From: Amorphophallus konjac
Taxonomy: Eukaryota > Streptophyta > Magnoliopsida > Alismatales > Araceae
Length of the DNA: 64,000 nt
Assembly (NCBI GenBank): GCA_022559845.1
Contig: CM040128.1
Span: 177,870,413-177,934,412 of the forward strand
Reading direction: 5' to 3'
Shown one piece after another: positions 42,367 to 53,405 of this stretch (the first letter of the stretch is position 1; each line of letters begins with the position of its first letter). The position numbers and the translations under genes are program-made. The notes under the pieces were generated by a model. It was given only the letters and a program-made list of their open reading frames with translations. It had not been told where the DNA came from and made no database searches.

Positions 42367-44580
42367 ATGTGGTCTAACAACCGGGAGAGACCTAGCGGAC
42401 TGGACTCTAGAAGTCTAATGGCTGAGGGACACTCAGTGACTAGACCACCATACTTTGATGGAAATGATTACTCATACTGGAAAAATCGTATGCAGGTGTT
42501 CTTGAGAGCACAAGATCATGAGATGTGGAGAGTAGTGAGCCACGGACCCTATGATCTGCCCGAAGACGAGGATACCTGGACCAGAGAACAGGTCAGAAAA
42601 TCAACCATCAACTGGGGAGCTATGAATGTAATGCAATGCGCACTTCATCCCACGGAGTTCTCAAGAGTCTCACAATGTGCAACAGCCAAGGAGATGTGGG
42701 ATCGACTCAAGGTCATCTATGAAGGTACGTCAGAGGTAAGGGAGACAAAAGCAAATATGTTAGTCTCAGAATATGAAATGTTTAGAATGAAAACTGATGA
42801 AAACATTTCTGATATGTATGCTAGACTAGTGCAACTAACAAATAGCTTAAAGAGTCTAGGGAAAACCTACAAGGAGCAAGAGCTAGTGAGAAAAATTTTA
42901 AGGTCCCTCACTCCTATGTGGCATACCAAGGCCACAGTCATTGAGGACTCAAAGAACCTCACTACTATGACTGTGGATGAACTAGTAGGTTCCCTAATGG
43001 CCTATGAGGTCAATCTAAAAGGAAAGGAAGAAGAGGGCAAGAAAAAGAAACAGCTAGCTCTGAAAACTAAAATAGGCACCTCTGAATCATCTGACACTGA
43101 TGACTCATCTAGCACAGGTGAGGAAACTGGTGAGCTTGCCACGCTAACAAGAAAGTTCAGAAAGTTTCTGCGGAAGGAAGGTAAGGGATTTAAAAATCCG
43201 AAGGGCATGGTAAGAAGGTCACCCCAGTTTCAGTCTGACAAAACTAAAGCCTCATCTAACAAACTTGCCTGCTACAACTGCAGAAAATCAGGACACATGA
43301 AGGCTGAATGTCCAGAGGCTCCTAAGAAATCAAGCTTCAAGTGGAAAGGCAAGAGACCAAAGGCAATGATAAGCACATGGAGCGAGGAGGAGGAAAGCAG
43401 CGAAGAGGAAACAACCTCCGAAGAAGAAGAAGGAAACACATGTCTAATGGCCAAAGGAGACAGCAACGATCTTGAGGTAACCTCCCCTTTTCAAGATTTT
43501 TCTAGTTCAGATTGGGAAGAAGCCTATTCAGACTTACTTGATACATATGAAATAACAAGAAAGGAAAATAAAAGGTTGAAGAAGAAAGTTAATCAGCTCA
43601 ATGATGACAGCAACCTAATTGCTAACAGAACTAAACTAGAATTGGAAATCATCACCTTGCAAAATAAGCTGAATCAACACAAGACAGATGAAGAAAATGT
43701 CAAAGAACTATTGGAAGAAAATGAGATACTAAAAAACACAATTGATGAGTTAAAACTAAAGACTCAAGAATATGAACAGCAAACTAAGTTAACTCAAGAA
43801 AGAAACAACTCACTCAAGGAAGAAAACAGTCAACTTCTGAAAGAAATAGAAAGAATCCAAAGTGAACTAAAAAACAAACAGGAAACATTGGAAAAAATGA
43901 CTAAGGGTGAAGAAAACTTGAACGCGGTGTTAGGAATAAAAGTAAATTTTCAGAAAGAGGGGTTAGGATACAACCCAACAGCTAAAAAGGAATTTCAACT
44001 AAAAACGTTAAATGAAAAAGCTGACACAAAAGGAAAAGGCCCCCTGATAAACCTATATCAAAACAAACAAAAGGACATAGCTGAAAGTTCCTCTAAACAG
44101 ACTAATGTCACCTGGGAAGAGAGGAATTCTAAAGGGAAAATGGTCAATCTACATCAGCTTAAAAACAACAGCCATATCAGACGAGAAGTTCAAATTCACA
44201 GAAGTAACCAGACAAACAGAGCATTAAATCATGTTAATAAACCCAGACCTGTAAAACAAGGTGTCTGGAAACAGGCTGGTCGACAACAGACTCCTCCTAT
44301 GTCGACCAGAGGGTCTGCCAGAACAGGTACTGGCTTCGGGAGAAACCCTGGTCGACCACAGACATACCAGATGTCGACCAGACACACAAACAGAACCCAC
44401 AACTTCTCTCAGCTGAAACAGAATGGAAATTGGAATTTAAGAAAATGGACTCAACATAGAGGAACATTAAATCAAAAGGAACACAACCTGAACAAGTTAA
44501 GAATCGAAAAGACAAACTGTTCTAACAAAGTTTGGGTTCCCAAGATGTTGTTACAGCAGTTTCATGATTTCACAAGCTAG
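42367..44580 (+). CDS. gag: C1 gag (intact, with long coiled coil)
   Basis: ATG at 42367 (MWSNNRERPSGLDSRS); 737 residues, no internal stop. Residues ~20-230 are a Copia-type Gag core (RPPYFDGNDYSYWKNRMQVF, ETKANMLVSEYEMF, LVRKILRSLTPMW). The CCHC zinc knuckle CYNCRKSGHMKAEC lies at about 301-314. An acidic Ser/Glu stretch follows, then a coiled coil at about 390-525. The basic C-terminus contains GRQQTPPMSTRG and GRPQTYQMSTRH, which the GTCGAC dyads encode. It should form the virus-like particle and bind RNA. The ORF ends in a stop where protease would normally continue. Being intact in a pol-less element fits a Gag-donor or trans-mobilised copy. Confidence 0.88.
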   Translation: MWSNNRERPSGLDSRSLMAEGHSVTRPPYFDGNDYSYWKNRMQVFLRAQDHEMWRVVSHGPYDLPEDEDTWTREQVRKSTINWGAMNVMQCALHPTEFSRVSQCATAKEMWDRLKVIYEGTSEVRETKANMLVSEYEMFRMKTDENISDMYARLVQLTNSLKSLGKTYKEQELVRKILRSLTPMWHTKATVIEDSKNLTTMTVDELVGSLMAYEVNLKGKEEEGKKKKQLALKTKIGTSESSDTDDSSSTGEETGELATLTRKFRKFLRKEGKGFKNPKGMVRRSPQFQSDKTKASSNKLACYNCRKSGHMKAECPEAPKKSSFKWKGKRPKAMISTWSEEEESSEEETTSEEEEGNTCLMAKGDSNDLEVTSPFQDFSSSDWEEAYSDLLDTYEITRKENKRLKKKVNQLNDDSNLIANRTKLELEIITLQNKLNQHKTDEENVKELLEENEILKNTIDELKLKTQEYEQQTKLTQERNNSLKEENSQLLKEIERIQSELKNKQETLEKMTKGEENLNAVLGIKVNFQKEGLGYNPTAKKEFQLKTLNEKADTKGKGPLINLYQNKQKDIAESSSKQTNVTWEERNSKGKMVNLHQLKNNSHIRREVQIHRSNQTNRALNHVNKPRPVKQGVWKQAGRQQTPPMSTRGSARTGTGFGRNPGRPQTYQMSTRHTNRTHNFSQLKQNGNWNLRKWTQHRGTLNQKEHNLNKLRIEKTNCSNKVWVPKMLLQQFHDFTS
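44279..44378. repeat. GTCGAC dyads inside the gag coding end
   Basis: GTCGAC starts at 44279/44301 and 44351/44373, both pairs 22 bp apart, the same spacing as in the LTR but within coding DNA. Confidence 0.85.
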
Positions 44581-44601
44581 CTATCTTGGACCCGGGTACC
44601 A

Positions 44602-45252
44602 TTGGGGTCCAAAAGTTTCTGTGTAATTTGTGATGCAGGAATGTCAGGCAGTCATGCACAACAAGTGGTAAGACCGTTTAGTGCAAAAACTCCATGTAAA
44701 ATATTCAAAGGTAAGAAACCATCCCTAGCTCATTTAAGAATCTTTGGTGCAAGGTGTTACATTCATAACAATGATAAGAAAGTCTTGGACAAATCTGAAC
44801 CTAAGAGCAACTCTGGAATATTCTTGGGCTATTCTGATCGATCAAGAGCCTATAGGGTATTTAACACCAGAGATCAAGTGGTTGAAGAACCCCCTCATAT
44901 TTCATTTGATGAAATTAATGATTTTGGCAAAAATGAACAGGTCAGCAAGGAAGAAGAAGATGGGGAATTTCAGGATGGCAAAGAAAAACCGATGGAAAAT
45001 GAAGAAGAACTGAATCAAGAAAGAAATCAAGGTAATTCTAATGACCAAACCGAAGGAGAGGTCAACTCAGGTAACAATCTTGAAAACTCAAGACTTCTTA
45101 GAGATCATCCCTTGGATAACATTATTGGTAGTAGTCATGATCCTAGGAAGACTAGATCTCAGCTCAAGACCATTAATGAACTAGATCAACTTGCCCTTGT
45201 GTCCCAAATAGAGCCCAAATCTGTAGTGAAGACGGATCAGTGCCCAATTTAG
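44602..45252 (+). pseudogene. C1 integrase C-terminal remnant
   Basis: The recognisable part starts at VVRPFSAKTPCKIFKGKKPS and includes LRIFGARCYIHNNDKK and GIFLGYSDRSRAYRVFN, the conserved block just after the Copia integrase core. An acidic linker and DHPLDNIIGSSHDPRKTRSQ follow, the region just before RT. The protease, the integrase catalytic core (DDE), RT and RNase H are deleted. The frame closes at 45252. C2 shows the full arrangement for comparison (VRPISKKTPYELYKGKK). Confidence 0.8.
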
Positions 45253-47175
45253 TTTAATCAAATCAGACGATTTTCTACCTTCCATTGTTGAAGAATTGTT
45301 GAAGAATCCCCTCATATCTCATTTAGTTTAATAAATGAACTGGATCAACTTGCTCTTGTGTCCCAAATAGAGCCCAAATCTGTAGTGAAAACCTTAAAGG
45401 TTGAATCATGGATAAGTGCCATGCATGAAAAACTAAATCTGTTTGAAAGAAAAGAAAATCAGTCGTTGTTTATGACTCTCTATCATTTCTGCAAATAGTT
45501 ATGTCAGCTAAGTATCTGCTACTGGTAAGGTTGGGAGTTCAACTGATTACTGAAGCAAGCCTGCAAGCTCCTGGTACTGCTACTATTTAGCTCTGGTGGT
45601 CGACCAACGACCGGGCAGTGGTCGACAACGCCATCAGGACAGGATACTGGATGGGTTCTGTGGCTGCGCAGATGTCGACAACAGACAGTCCCATGGTTGA
45701 CAATGGATCTGTACGGAAGCAAATGTCCACTTTAGACAGGTTCCTGGTTGACACTAGTTCTGGTAGGGAATCTTCTGGACTGGTTAAACTGTTTGGACTC
45801 AGATTCATATTCACTCATTCATCATCATTCATACTTTCCATTCCCTGTGTCTGTCTATCTCATCCTGGCCAACATTTTTTTGATTCAGCATGGATTCACA
45901 AATTGAGGGGGAGTAAAAGTGTAAACTCATTCCTTGATGAAACATTGAATAACCTAACCATATCTTCCAATAAAATCACCAAGGTGATCAATAAGAGTAG
46001 AGGTTGAGTGTAGTAATGAAGATTTGGACTGTACTACTTCAATAAATTCAAACCATAACTATGATTATGTCACATGGTTTTGAAGACTTATGATTTTTAG
46101 TAGTAAGTCGGTTTCTCTAACTGTGCCCGTGCTGAACAGTTAAATTAAATCCAAAAATATAGCATGAATGCACGTGGGATACGCCATAACTCTGTCTCCA
46201 TGGTAGAGCAATGGATTGGATTCTGAGAAACTACTGCCTCCCATCTTAAAAAAAAATGGATAAAAAATAAGTGAGAGGCATGTGTGTCATGAAGAATCAA
46301 TCTATCTCTGCTACTATCAAAAATAATTAAGATTGGGCATACTGAGTAACTGGGGATATTGGCGTCTGATAAACGTATATCTTCACGGATAAAAGGTGTG
46401 TCCCAGTTAAAAGTGGAATGGTTAGGCATGCTAAGTAGCCGAGGTTTCTGGCGTGTAAAAAGCGTGTCTCCTCGTGTAGAAAAGCATGTGATAAACCTGA
46501 CCACAGCCTTCAAAATGATTCCAAAAAGAAAATTTCAAAATTACTCAAACGACAGAAGAAAATGGTTGACCGAAGGCATGGCATGCAAAGAAAAGCTAAA
46601 AACACTGTTCAGCTCGCACTGTTAGTCAAACAGCCTCATGAAATCTATTATAAGTTTGAGAAGTCATATGGAGGAAAATTAGATATGGGGCGCAAGTTTA
46701 TTGGTGCAATACCTTCAAATTCAATGAACCACAAGGCCCACTCTACTTGTTTACAAGGTGATCTCTGCTAAGAATGGATAGGTTAAATAAATGCTTCATT
46801 AAGGAAAGGGCGTACACTTCAATCAATTTCCCCAAAATTCAATTCGGGTGATTAAATCCTGACCCTTCGTTTTCTTCATCAAGCTGTTTCTCTACCCTAG
46901 GATAAACACCCAGGAGTCTTCGTATTTCATTCTGCTCCACCACCTCCTTTCACATCCTGTTCGGAGTGATTATTTTTTTGATTTCCCCTCTTTTTGCTGT
47001 TGACAAAGGGGGAGAAAGAGTTTGTTGTCCTTGTGCCAAATAATGCCAAGTCTACTTATGGTTATGTTATTGTCATCTTACCTTCTCTATGGATGTCTTT
47101 GAATAACATATCAAATGAATTGTCTGGCTTAAATAATTGCATGGTTTGTCACAATGACTCATGGTTGTCATCATC
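45253..47175 (+). other. C1 3' region with a partial duplication and RT scrap
   Basis: 45306-45400 repeats part of 44890-45225 (CTTGTGTCCCAAATAGAGCC), then adds VESWISAMHEKLNLFERKEN, the first residues of the RT domain, and stops. The remainder is non-coding apart from the dyad array at 45599-45752. Confidence 0.65.
45599..45752. repeat. GTCGAC dyads at 22-bp spacing in the C1 3' region
   Basis: Starts at 45599/45621 (GTCGAC/GTCGAC), 45674/45696 (GTCGAC/GTTGAC) and 45725/45747 (GTCCAC/GTTGAC). All are 22 bp apart. Confidence 0.8.
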
Positions 47176-47189
47176 AAAAAGGGGGAGAA
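47176..47189 (+). other. Polypurine tract of C1
   Basis: AAAAAGGGGGAGAA immediately before the 3' LTR; plus-strand priming site. A second similar run (AAAGGGGGAGAAAG) lies near 47005. Confidence 0.9.
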
Positions 47190-48789
47190 TGTTGTGCATC
47201 CCTTTAGTTTTGATGATGACAAAGGATATGTTTAATTGCTCCTTCAATATAAAGTAATGGACTCATGATAATTTGATGATGACAAAAGATGTGGTTAACT
47301 AATTCAATGCAAATCTGATAGTTCAAGTAATTTCAGGTATACTGAAGTACTAATGAAGTCAACAGATCAGAGGAAGTTGTCAAGGTTTCTTGTCGACCAG
47401 AGTAGTAGTCATTGTCGACCAACGAATCCAACCAAACACAGTTCAAGCTATGTTTTCTCTGTACGCGCTCTGGTTGTCGACCAGAGCCCTGCCCGTTGTC
47501 GACCACGAAGCAATACAAGCGAATCCAACTCTGTACAGACTTTTCCTCCGTACAGACTTTTCCTCTGTACAGACTCTCCTCTGTACAGACTTCGGTGGTT
47601 GACCAGTTACTTTTCCGCTGTACAGACTTCTGTGGTCAACCAAAGGTCTGCTCGTTGTCGACCACGGAACAGACAGAGCATCAGACAGAGCTACCAGACA
47701 TCTGGACATTGCCCCTTGTCGACCAGCGACAGGGCTATTGTCAACAATGAGCGATACGAGCATCAGCCTGAAGAACCAGTCGTCTGGACATTGTTCTTTA
47801 TCGACCAGTGACAAGCTCATGGTCGACCACAGGCGAAACCGCGTCCAGAACCAAAATCCAACCGAATTCAGTTTATGTTGAGAAAAACCTGCAGGTTGTT
47901 ACTGCAGGTTGTTGGGCTGTTCAGATGATAAGATTACGCACGGGATTCAAGGAGAGAATCTTGCTAAGAACCGGTCAAATCTTGTTTAAGATTCTATTTA
48001 ATCTTCTCCCTGTTTTTTAGCGAGTAATCTAACAGGTTTGCACTTGCGCGGGAAACAGCTTGGTGCTTAATAAAAACTGGTGCAAAAAGGAGAAGAGATA
48101 GAGAGCGGGGTGTGGAACATAGAGCAGAAGAAAAGGACACCCACGAAGATACTCTGAAAGAGAAAAGGAAGAGTGGCTCTCCGGCAATCAAGAAGCAGCA
48201 GAAGACAGAAGTGTTCTTCGGTGCTGCAGAAAGAAGACCTGGCTCAAGGCGTTGCAAGTTCCAGCAGCAAGGCAGCTGAAGGCATCCTGCTGGAAGTCCT
48301 ACAGGGAGTCTTGCCTTGTTACCTATGTGATTGAGTCCCAAGCTGAACTCTTTAATTACTCTGCTTCAAAAGTCTATGTTCAGCTTTGTTACACCTTTTT
48401 CTATTTATCTTTTCATTACATCAAGAGTCAAGCTGTGAGGCAGCGGAGTCAAGCTGTGAGGCAGCGGAGTCAAGCTGTGTGTCAGCAGGAACAAGCTGTG
48501 TGACAACGGTGTTTGTGTGAGATCAGAAGTTCTCATTTAGTGAAGCCTTGCTCAAGTTGAGCAAGGGGTGGACGTAAGTCTCGGGAAGAGACTGAACCAC
48601 CTAAAAATCCTGTCTTGTGATTTTTCGTGTGGTGTGTGCTCTTATTATTGCTTGCTGTCGCTATAGCTATCAGTTTTATCGTTGCAACCCATAGCTTGCT
48701 TAAGGTCTAATCGATTGTTGATTTATAAATTGAAAAAGGGGCTAGATCTATTCACCCCCCCTCTAGATCTATTCAGTCCGTACTTAACA
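47190..48789 (+). mobile_element. C1 3' LTR
   Basis: 1,600 bp, same length as the 5' LTR. About nine substitutions, for example in the CAGACAGAG(A)CT segment near 47690 and GACAACGGTG near 48504. It keeps the dyad array (47392-47827). Confidence 0.93.
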
Positions 48790-49236
48790 CATCATGCCCC
48801 CACCGTCTCATCTCCCTTCACGGATGAAGGTGACCATCAACACCTTCTAGAATTCCACACATGGGACCTTGAAATGAGGGAATCCATATCGAGGGGTCAC
48901 ACATTCTTTGATCCCTTCGATCCCTTTCTTCATGGGCCCTTTGGCCCACAACCTCCATTCCACCTCTTTAAGGAAGTCCACTATCACACCCCTCCTACTC
49001 GGGCCTGGCAACCTTTACATGGCAATAGGTCTGAACCGTCATTTGGGGGTAATGAAGATTTTGGTTTCCCCGGCCCACATAAACCACCCAAACCTCCCGG
49101 ACTTCCCACATCCAAACCCAATGTTCATGATTTGTGCATCGTAGGATGTCTAGGAATCCACCATGCCATTAACCTCCGGTTATGTCAAATGCATGCATGG
49201 CACACATTCGGATGTCCTGGACCACCTTGCATATGA
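48790..49236 (+). pseudogene. Decayed CCHC gag-like gene, 3' part
   Basis: Continues the gene broken at 40738: removing C1 and one TSD copy joins the two parts in the same frame (HAPTVSSPFTDEGDH). DEGDHQHLLEF and RGHTFFDPFDPF repeat the motif found just before C1, so the protein ended in at least two copies of a ~60-residue unit. Ends at the stop at 49234-49236. Confidence 0.7.
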
Positions 49237-49373
49237 TTGTGTCGGACTAGCATTAGGTTTGTGTAGGGTCGTGTGTGCATCTGTGTGTTTTTCTTTTTGT
49301 TAGGCATGTTAGGAGTCTGCATGAGTGGACACTTGTAGCCCAGCTTGTTGCCTAGGCACAGCAGGCTGCAAGT

Positions 49374-49540
49374 GTTGACTCCAAGAGTCGACACCTGTAG
49401 GCTAAGAGCAATCTTTTTGAACAGATAGAACTCCTAGTAAAATGTATCGACTCTGAGAGTTGACACTTTCATCCTGGGTCTTATTTTTCTTAAATGGGAC
49501 AGAACACGCTAGAAAAAGTGTCTACTCCAAGAGTCGACAC
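49374..49540. repeat. Three GTGTYGACTC...GAGTCGACAC hairpins
   Basis: Half-sites start at 49374/49387, 49446/49459 and 49520/49533, each 13 bp apart, with about 73 bp between units. Each is a 23-bp inverted repeat. Confidence 0.8.
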
Positions 49541-50224
49541 TTGTCCAGACGCGTCCGGATTGGGATTCTCGTTTGTGTTTCGAACCCCCAATTTTGTGAT
49601 CCGATTGACTTGGGTTTTTACCCCCTTACCCTTAGGGTTTCACCACTTGATTAGGTGTTGTATTGAAGGGTTTTTGTACTAGGCTTTCTCATCTTTTTAC
49701 ATCTCTTTTCTCTGGGTATATGTAGCCGTGATTTTCATACGATAGATAATCTTTTGGGGGCTAATATCTCTATTCTTGCAAGAGGAGGAAGGGCGACGCA
49801 CATAGCAGGAGGAGGAAGAAGAAGCCACTGAAGACGTCATCCATGAGCCTGAGCTTCGATCTCAAGGCTGTTGTTGCTGCTCTTTGCGGTCGGTTGTCTT
49901 GGGCATCTCATTCTATAAGGCTGGCCGCTTCCCACTTCATGAATCAACTTCTCCAGTGCACCCTACCATCCTATCTATGGGATTTGTTGAAGATCTAAAG
50001 GGGGATCTCTTCTTCTTTCCCTTCCATATTTCTGTTTGAAGCATAGATCTAAATCTGAACTGGGATTTGTATTTCTTTATATTTTTCATCCATATACGAT
50101 TTCGGAGCATCATCTCCGTGTGCGTGGTTTCTCGTCATCGCGCGAGAACACGCGAGTGTGTGGGGCCGTTGTGCCCGTGTGTGATCATTGTGATCATTTT
50201 GCCGCCGTTGTGCAGTGTGGTTAG

Positions 50225-50238
50225 TGGAATCCTCTCAA
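50225..50238. repeat. 14-bp target-site duplication (left) of the LINE
   Basis: TGGAATCCTCTCAA, repeated exactly at 52897-52910. Confidence 0.9.
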
Positions 50239-52896
50239 TTTTTTTTAAATAAGACTATACCTAGGCAGATCCAAGGATCAGCTAGTCAATTTTATTAATA
50301 AGACTGAAAAAGGAAATACATCAAAAGCTAGAGTCGAAAAGAAAGCACCCTGCGCAGAGGGGTCATAGAAACGGTGGCTCAAGGAGAACAAGAAAAGAAG
50401 ACAACATAATAACCCAAAATAACACCGGGTGCCCCCACACCAGGGCAAAAGAAAGACACCAAAGCTTTAAGAACGAAGACGAGCATTGTATTTGCGCCGA
50501 GCACTCTTGGTCATCCTCTTGGAAAAGTGTAGATCATCACGCTCCCAGTCGTGAATGCTAGCCGAGCCATCAAGATCATCAGGGACAGCTGGGAGAAGAT
50601 CCTCAGTATGGGAAGAAACTAAGGGGCTCGAAAGAGCCTTGCTACTCAAATCCAGGCTGGGGGAAGACGATGAGGAGGTAGCCTGGGAACTACCAGTTGC
50701 AGTAGGTGCCGCCAGTGCCAAGACAACGACAGGAGGCTTCAAAGATTGAGCAGCATTGGCAAGCCTACGAGTCACCATAGGAGACGGAGCAACAGAAGGA
50801 TAGAGCTACTGTAGAGGACCCGCAGGCGCAGCCCGAGGGACACCTGCAGCAGTACCAGAAGTAGGTTGCGGAACAATAGATGGGCTGCCGAAGACTGGCA
50901 AGGCGTTAACCTCATCCCTCAAAGCACGCAGGGCGGCCAAGCGTGCCAGACGCTCGGCATCTTGATGGGGGACGACAGCAGAAGGACCATCATCAGCCAC
51001 AGATAGGGGCTTTTCACCAAGAAGAGACGGGGGTTCTGACGAAACAGCACCAGTAGACCCACGAGATGGAGGCGGAAGAAGATCGGAAGGAGATTGAAGG
51101 ACCAAAGGATCACCAGGACCCAATGCCACAGAAGCACCAGGAGGATCAGCAGCAGCGGCACCAATACCCACAGACTGATTTCCCATCGCAAAAGAAGCAG
51201 CAGGGACATCAGCCACAAGATCACCAGGAGCGAAGGCAGCAATAACAGAATGGAGGCCAGACGCGACAGAAGCAGGCAAGTCCTTCAAAGGAGCATCGAC
51301 ACCAGCAAGGGACAAAACTGCAGTAGAGGATGACGGATCTCCTAACACCACAGCATGAGGAGAGGAAGGCGCCACATGAATAGGGCCATGCACAATGGGC
51401 CTGTCATCGAGCTCAGCAACATCCGCCTCAAGGGATTGGCCAGAGGATGAAGCGGGGTTAACTCTTGGAGACATAAGAGAGGAAATAGGAGGCGACTGTC
51501 GAAGAGAAGTGTCCAGGCGAGGGCCACCCGAACCAGCAGCAGAATCAACAATAAGTGAGACAGAGCGAGCAGCGCCATCCTTCGAAGGGGAAAAGGCCAC
51601 AACGGGTGACTGTTCACCAACAGTTACAACCGGCTGAGCATGGATACTAGAGGGGCCAACATCAATAGCACGAGGTAAATTAATTACAGGAGCGCATGAC
51701 TGCCTACGAAGAGACACCCGTTCAGTTGTAGGAGCATCAACAGGCGCATAAGGAGGCGAAGAGGGGCCAGCTGGATCGGCAGGGGTGTTAGGAACATGAA
51801 CAGGCATGGGAACAGCACGCTAGGCCTGAGCAGCGGGCCTCGCCGGAGCACCCTTGCCGAAGGCCGGAGGGACGCTGCCAGAAGAACCAGGAGCAGAACC
51901 AGGAGCTGCAGACTTCTTGCATTTGGCAGCTACATGACCCAATCGCCGGCAAAATGGGCAGAATAGTGGCAAATGGCGGCAGACAATAGGCTGCCAAAAG
52001 CCATCAGAACCCACCCCAATCCATACATGCTCAGGAGTTTTCAGAGATACATCCAACAACACACATACACGAGCAGCATTCAACCTGGCTAATAAAATGG
52101 TATTCTGATCAACATTGAGAACATTCCCAACACTCCCAGCGATCGACCTAATCATGGCATCAAGGTAGAAATTCGCTGGGAGCCCTGGGAACTCAATCCA
52201 CATCGGGACCATGGGTGAATCTGCATCCGGAGTAAAATCAATCGACCAACGAGAGAACTTGAACACACGACCTAAGATAGGCAGAGAGCCTTTCAATAAC
52301 ACTTTGATAGAGTCTTCACGGTAGAGAAAACAGATCAGGAGTTGACAGTTATCCAATGCGCTAACAACAAAGTCCATCTTGAATTGAAACCACTGTGCCA
52401 GATGAGCACGAATCTCAGGGAATGATGGCCTTCCAAGAGGAGAGTAGGCAACAATGGCATATTCGAGGGGCCTACATGAAGCATCAATTTCTTCCAAAGA
52501 AAAGAACACAGTAGGATCACCCATGTTTGTGAATGATGGAGGGTGGACAGAGACTGGGATGGCCGGAGGTGCCATAGACGACCTGACAACCTGGGCAAAA
52601 GAAGTGCGATCACCTGGCCTCCACACTGAAGAAGCTAGTGCAGCGATAGCAGCAGTAGGAGGAGAGACCTGAGGAACAACCGCAACGTTGGCTGTCCTCC
52701 AAGCAGCAGAAGGTGACGCGATAGATCCATCTGTTGGAGGGGGGACCGGCGGTGCATCAGCAACGAGGAGAGGATGTGGAGCATCAAGCACAAGTGAAGG
52801 GGCCAAGGGGGGGGGGGGGGGGGGGGAGAACCGCAGGGGGGAGAGGGACGAGAGGGGGAGGGCCAGAGCTTTCCCCCATCGCAAAAAAAAAAAGAC
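50239..52896 (-). mobile_element. Non-LTR (LINE ORF1-type) insertion lacking ORF2
   Basis: A 14-bp TSD on both sides and an eight-base A tail at the 3' end (poly-T at 50239) show target-primed insertion. The only ORF is DUF4283/zinc-knuckle type. No endonuclease or reverse transcriptase is present. The 3' UTR (50239-50466) contains CTGGTGTGGGGGCACCCGG, a likely hairpin. Confidence 0.85.
50467..52879 (-). pseudogene. LINE ORF1-like protein (DUF4283, CCHC knuckle)
   Basis: The first plausible ATG is 52879 (MGESSGPPPLVPL). A run of 20 G on the plus strand (52807-52826) puts it out of frame with the main ORF. Downstream, the DUF4283 region lies at about 52100-52480 (EYAIVAYSPLGRPSF, MDFVVSALDNCQLLICF, PMWIEFPGLPANFY). 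The knuckle CPFCRRLGHVAAKC is at 51919-51960. A Ser/Pro/Ala-rich tail ends at 50467. Two in-frame TAGs interrupt it (51820-51822 and about 50806-50808). ORF1 proteins of plant L1 elements of this kind bind the element's RNA. Confidence 0.75.
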
Positions 52897-53047
52897 TGGA
52901 ATCCTCTCAAGTTGAGAGGGGTGGACGTAGGACTGCACTAGGTGCGTCCGAACCACTGAAAAGTTCTTGTGTTGTGGTTTGCTATCTGTGTGATTGTCGG
53001 TTTACATTGTCCGTCTTGATTGCGTGTGTGATGCGGTGAGTGGAGAG

Positions 53048-53132
<85 letters not shown>

Positions 53133-53340
53133 ATCTGTGCGCATTTCACACTTTGTCCGAGTGGTTCATACAAATTATCATTGGAGAGTTGTGAGATCTT
53201 GCTTGATATTCACTCTGTTAATCCTTTTGTTCTGAGATTAGAGTGTTTTATATTCTCATCTAATCATCACATCATTTAGTTTTGAAAAGGGGCGCAATCA
53301 ATTCACCCCCCTCTTGCTTGCATTCCTAATCGAGCCAACA
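52897..53340 (+). mobile_element. C2 5' LTR, right end
   Basis: Begins with the second TSD copy, then GTTGAGAGGGGTGGACGTAG, equivalent to GTTGAGCAAGGGGTGGACGT in the C1 LTR, and ends GAGCCAACA just before the PBS. Confidence 0.75.
53051..53128. repeat. Compound microsatellite (TA)22(GA)17
   Basis: Perfect TA dinucleotides 53051-53094, then GA to 53128, inside the C2 LTR. Confidence 0.95.
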
Positions 53341-53342
53341 AT

Positions 53343-53355
53343 TGGTATCAGAGCC
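53343..53355 (+). other. Primer-binding site of C2
   Basis: TGGTATCAGAGCC two bases after the LTR end, initiator Met tRNA type. Confidence 0.9.
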
Positions 53356-53405
53356 TTGACTCTGTTTTATTTTGAAACCTCGCGGTTTAGAGTGATCTGT
53401 TAGGA

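Larger units (their letters stand above)
40739..48789 (+). mobile_element. C1: young non-autonomous SIRE-like Copia element
   Basis: LTRs of equal length (1,600 bp) at both ends, TSD CATCA, PBS TGGTATCAGAGCC (initiator Met tRNA type) and PPT AAAAAGGGGGAGAA. The interior is 4.85 kb with an intact gag, a scrap of the integrase C-terminus and no RT. I count nine LTR differences by eye (about 0.6%), so the insertion is recent. Confidence 0.92.
49237..50238 (+). other. C2 5' LTR-like region, left of the LINE insertion
   Basis: No coding domain. Its layout copies that of Copia LTRs here (dyad array, then TATATGTAGCCGTG near 49720, then a leader), and it continues at 52911 across the LINE insertion. 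I could not find the TG start with certainty; 49307 (TGTTAGGAGTC) is one candidate. Confidence 0.5.

Noticed and set aside
45253..47175. Envelope-like ORF expected in some SIRE elements
   Set aside because: No long ORF or membrane segment is present in this stretch of C1.
52938..53279. ORFs over the (TA)n(GA)n microsatellite
   Set aside because: Simple-sequence translation (repeating Ile-Tyr and Arg-Glu) with no other support.
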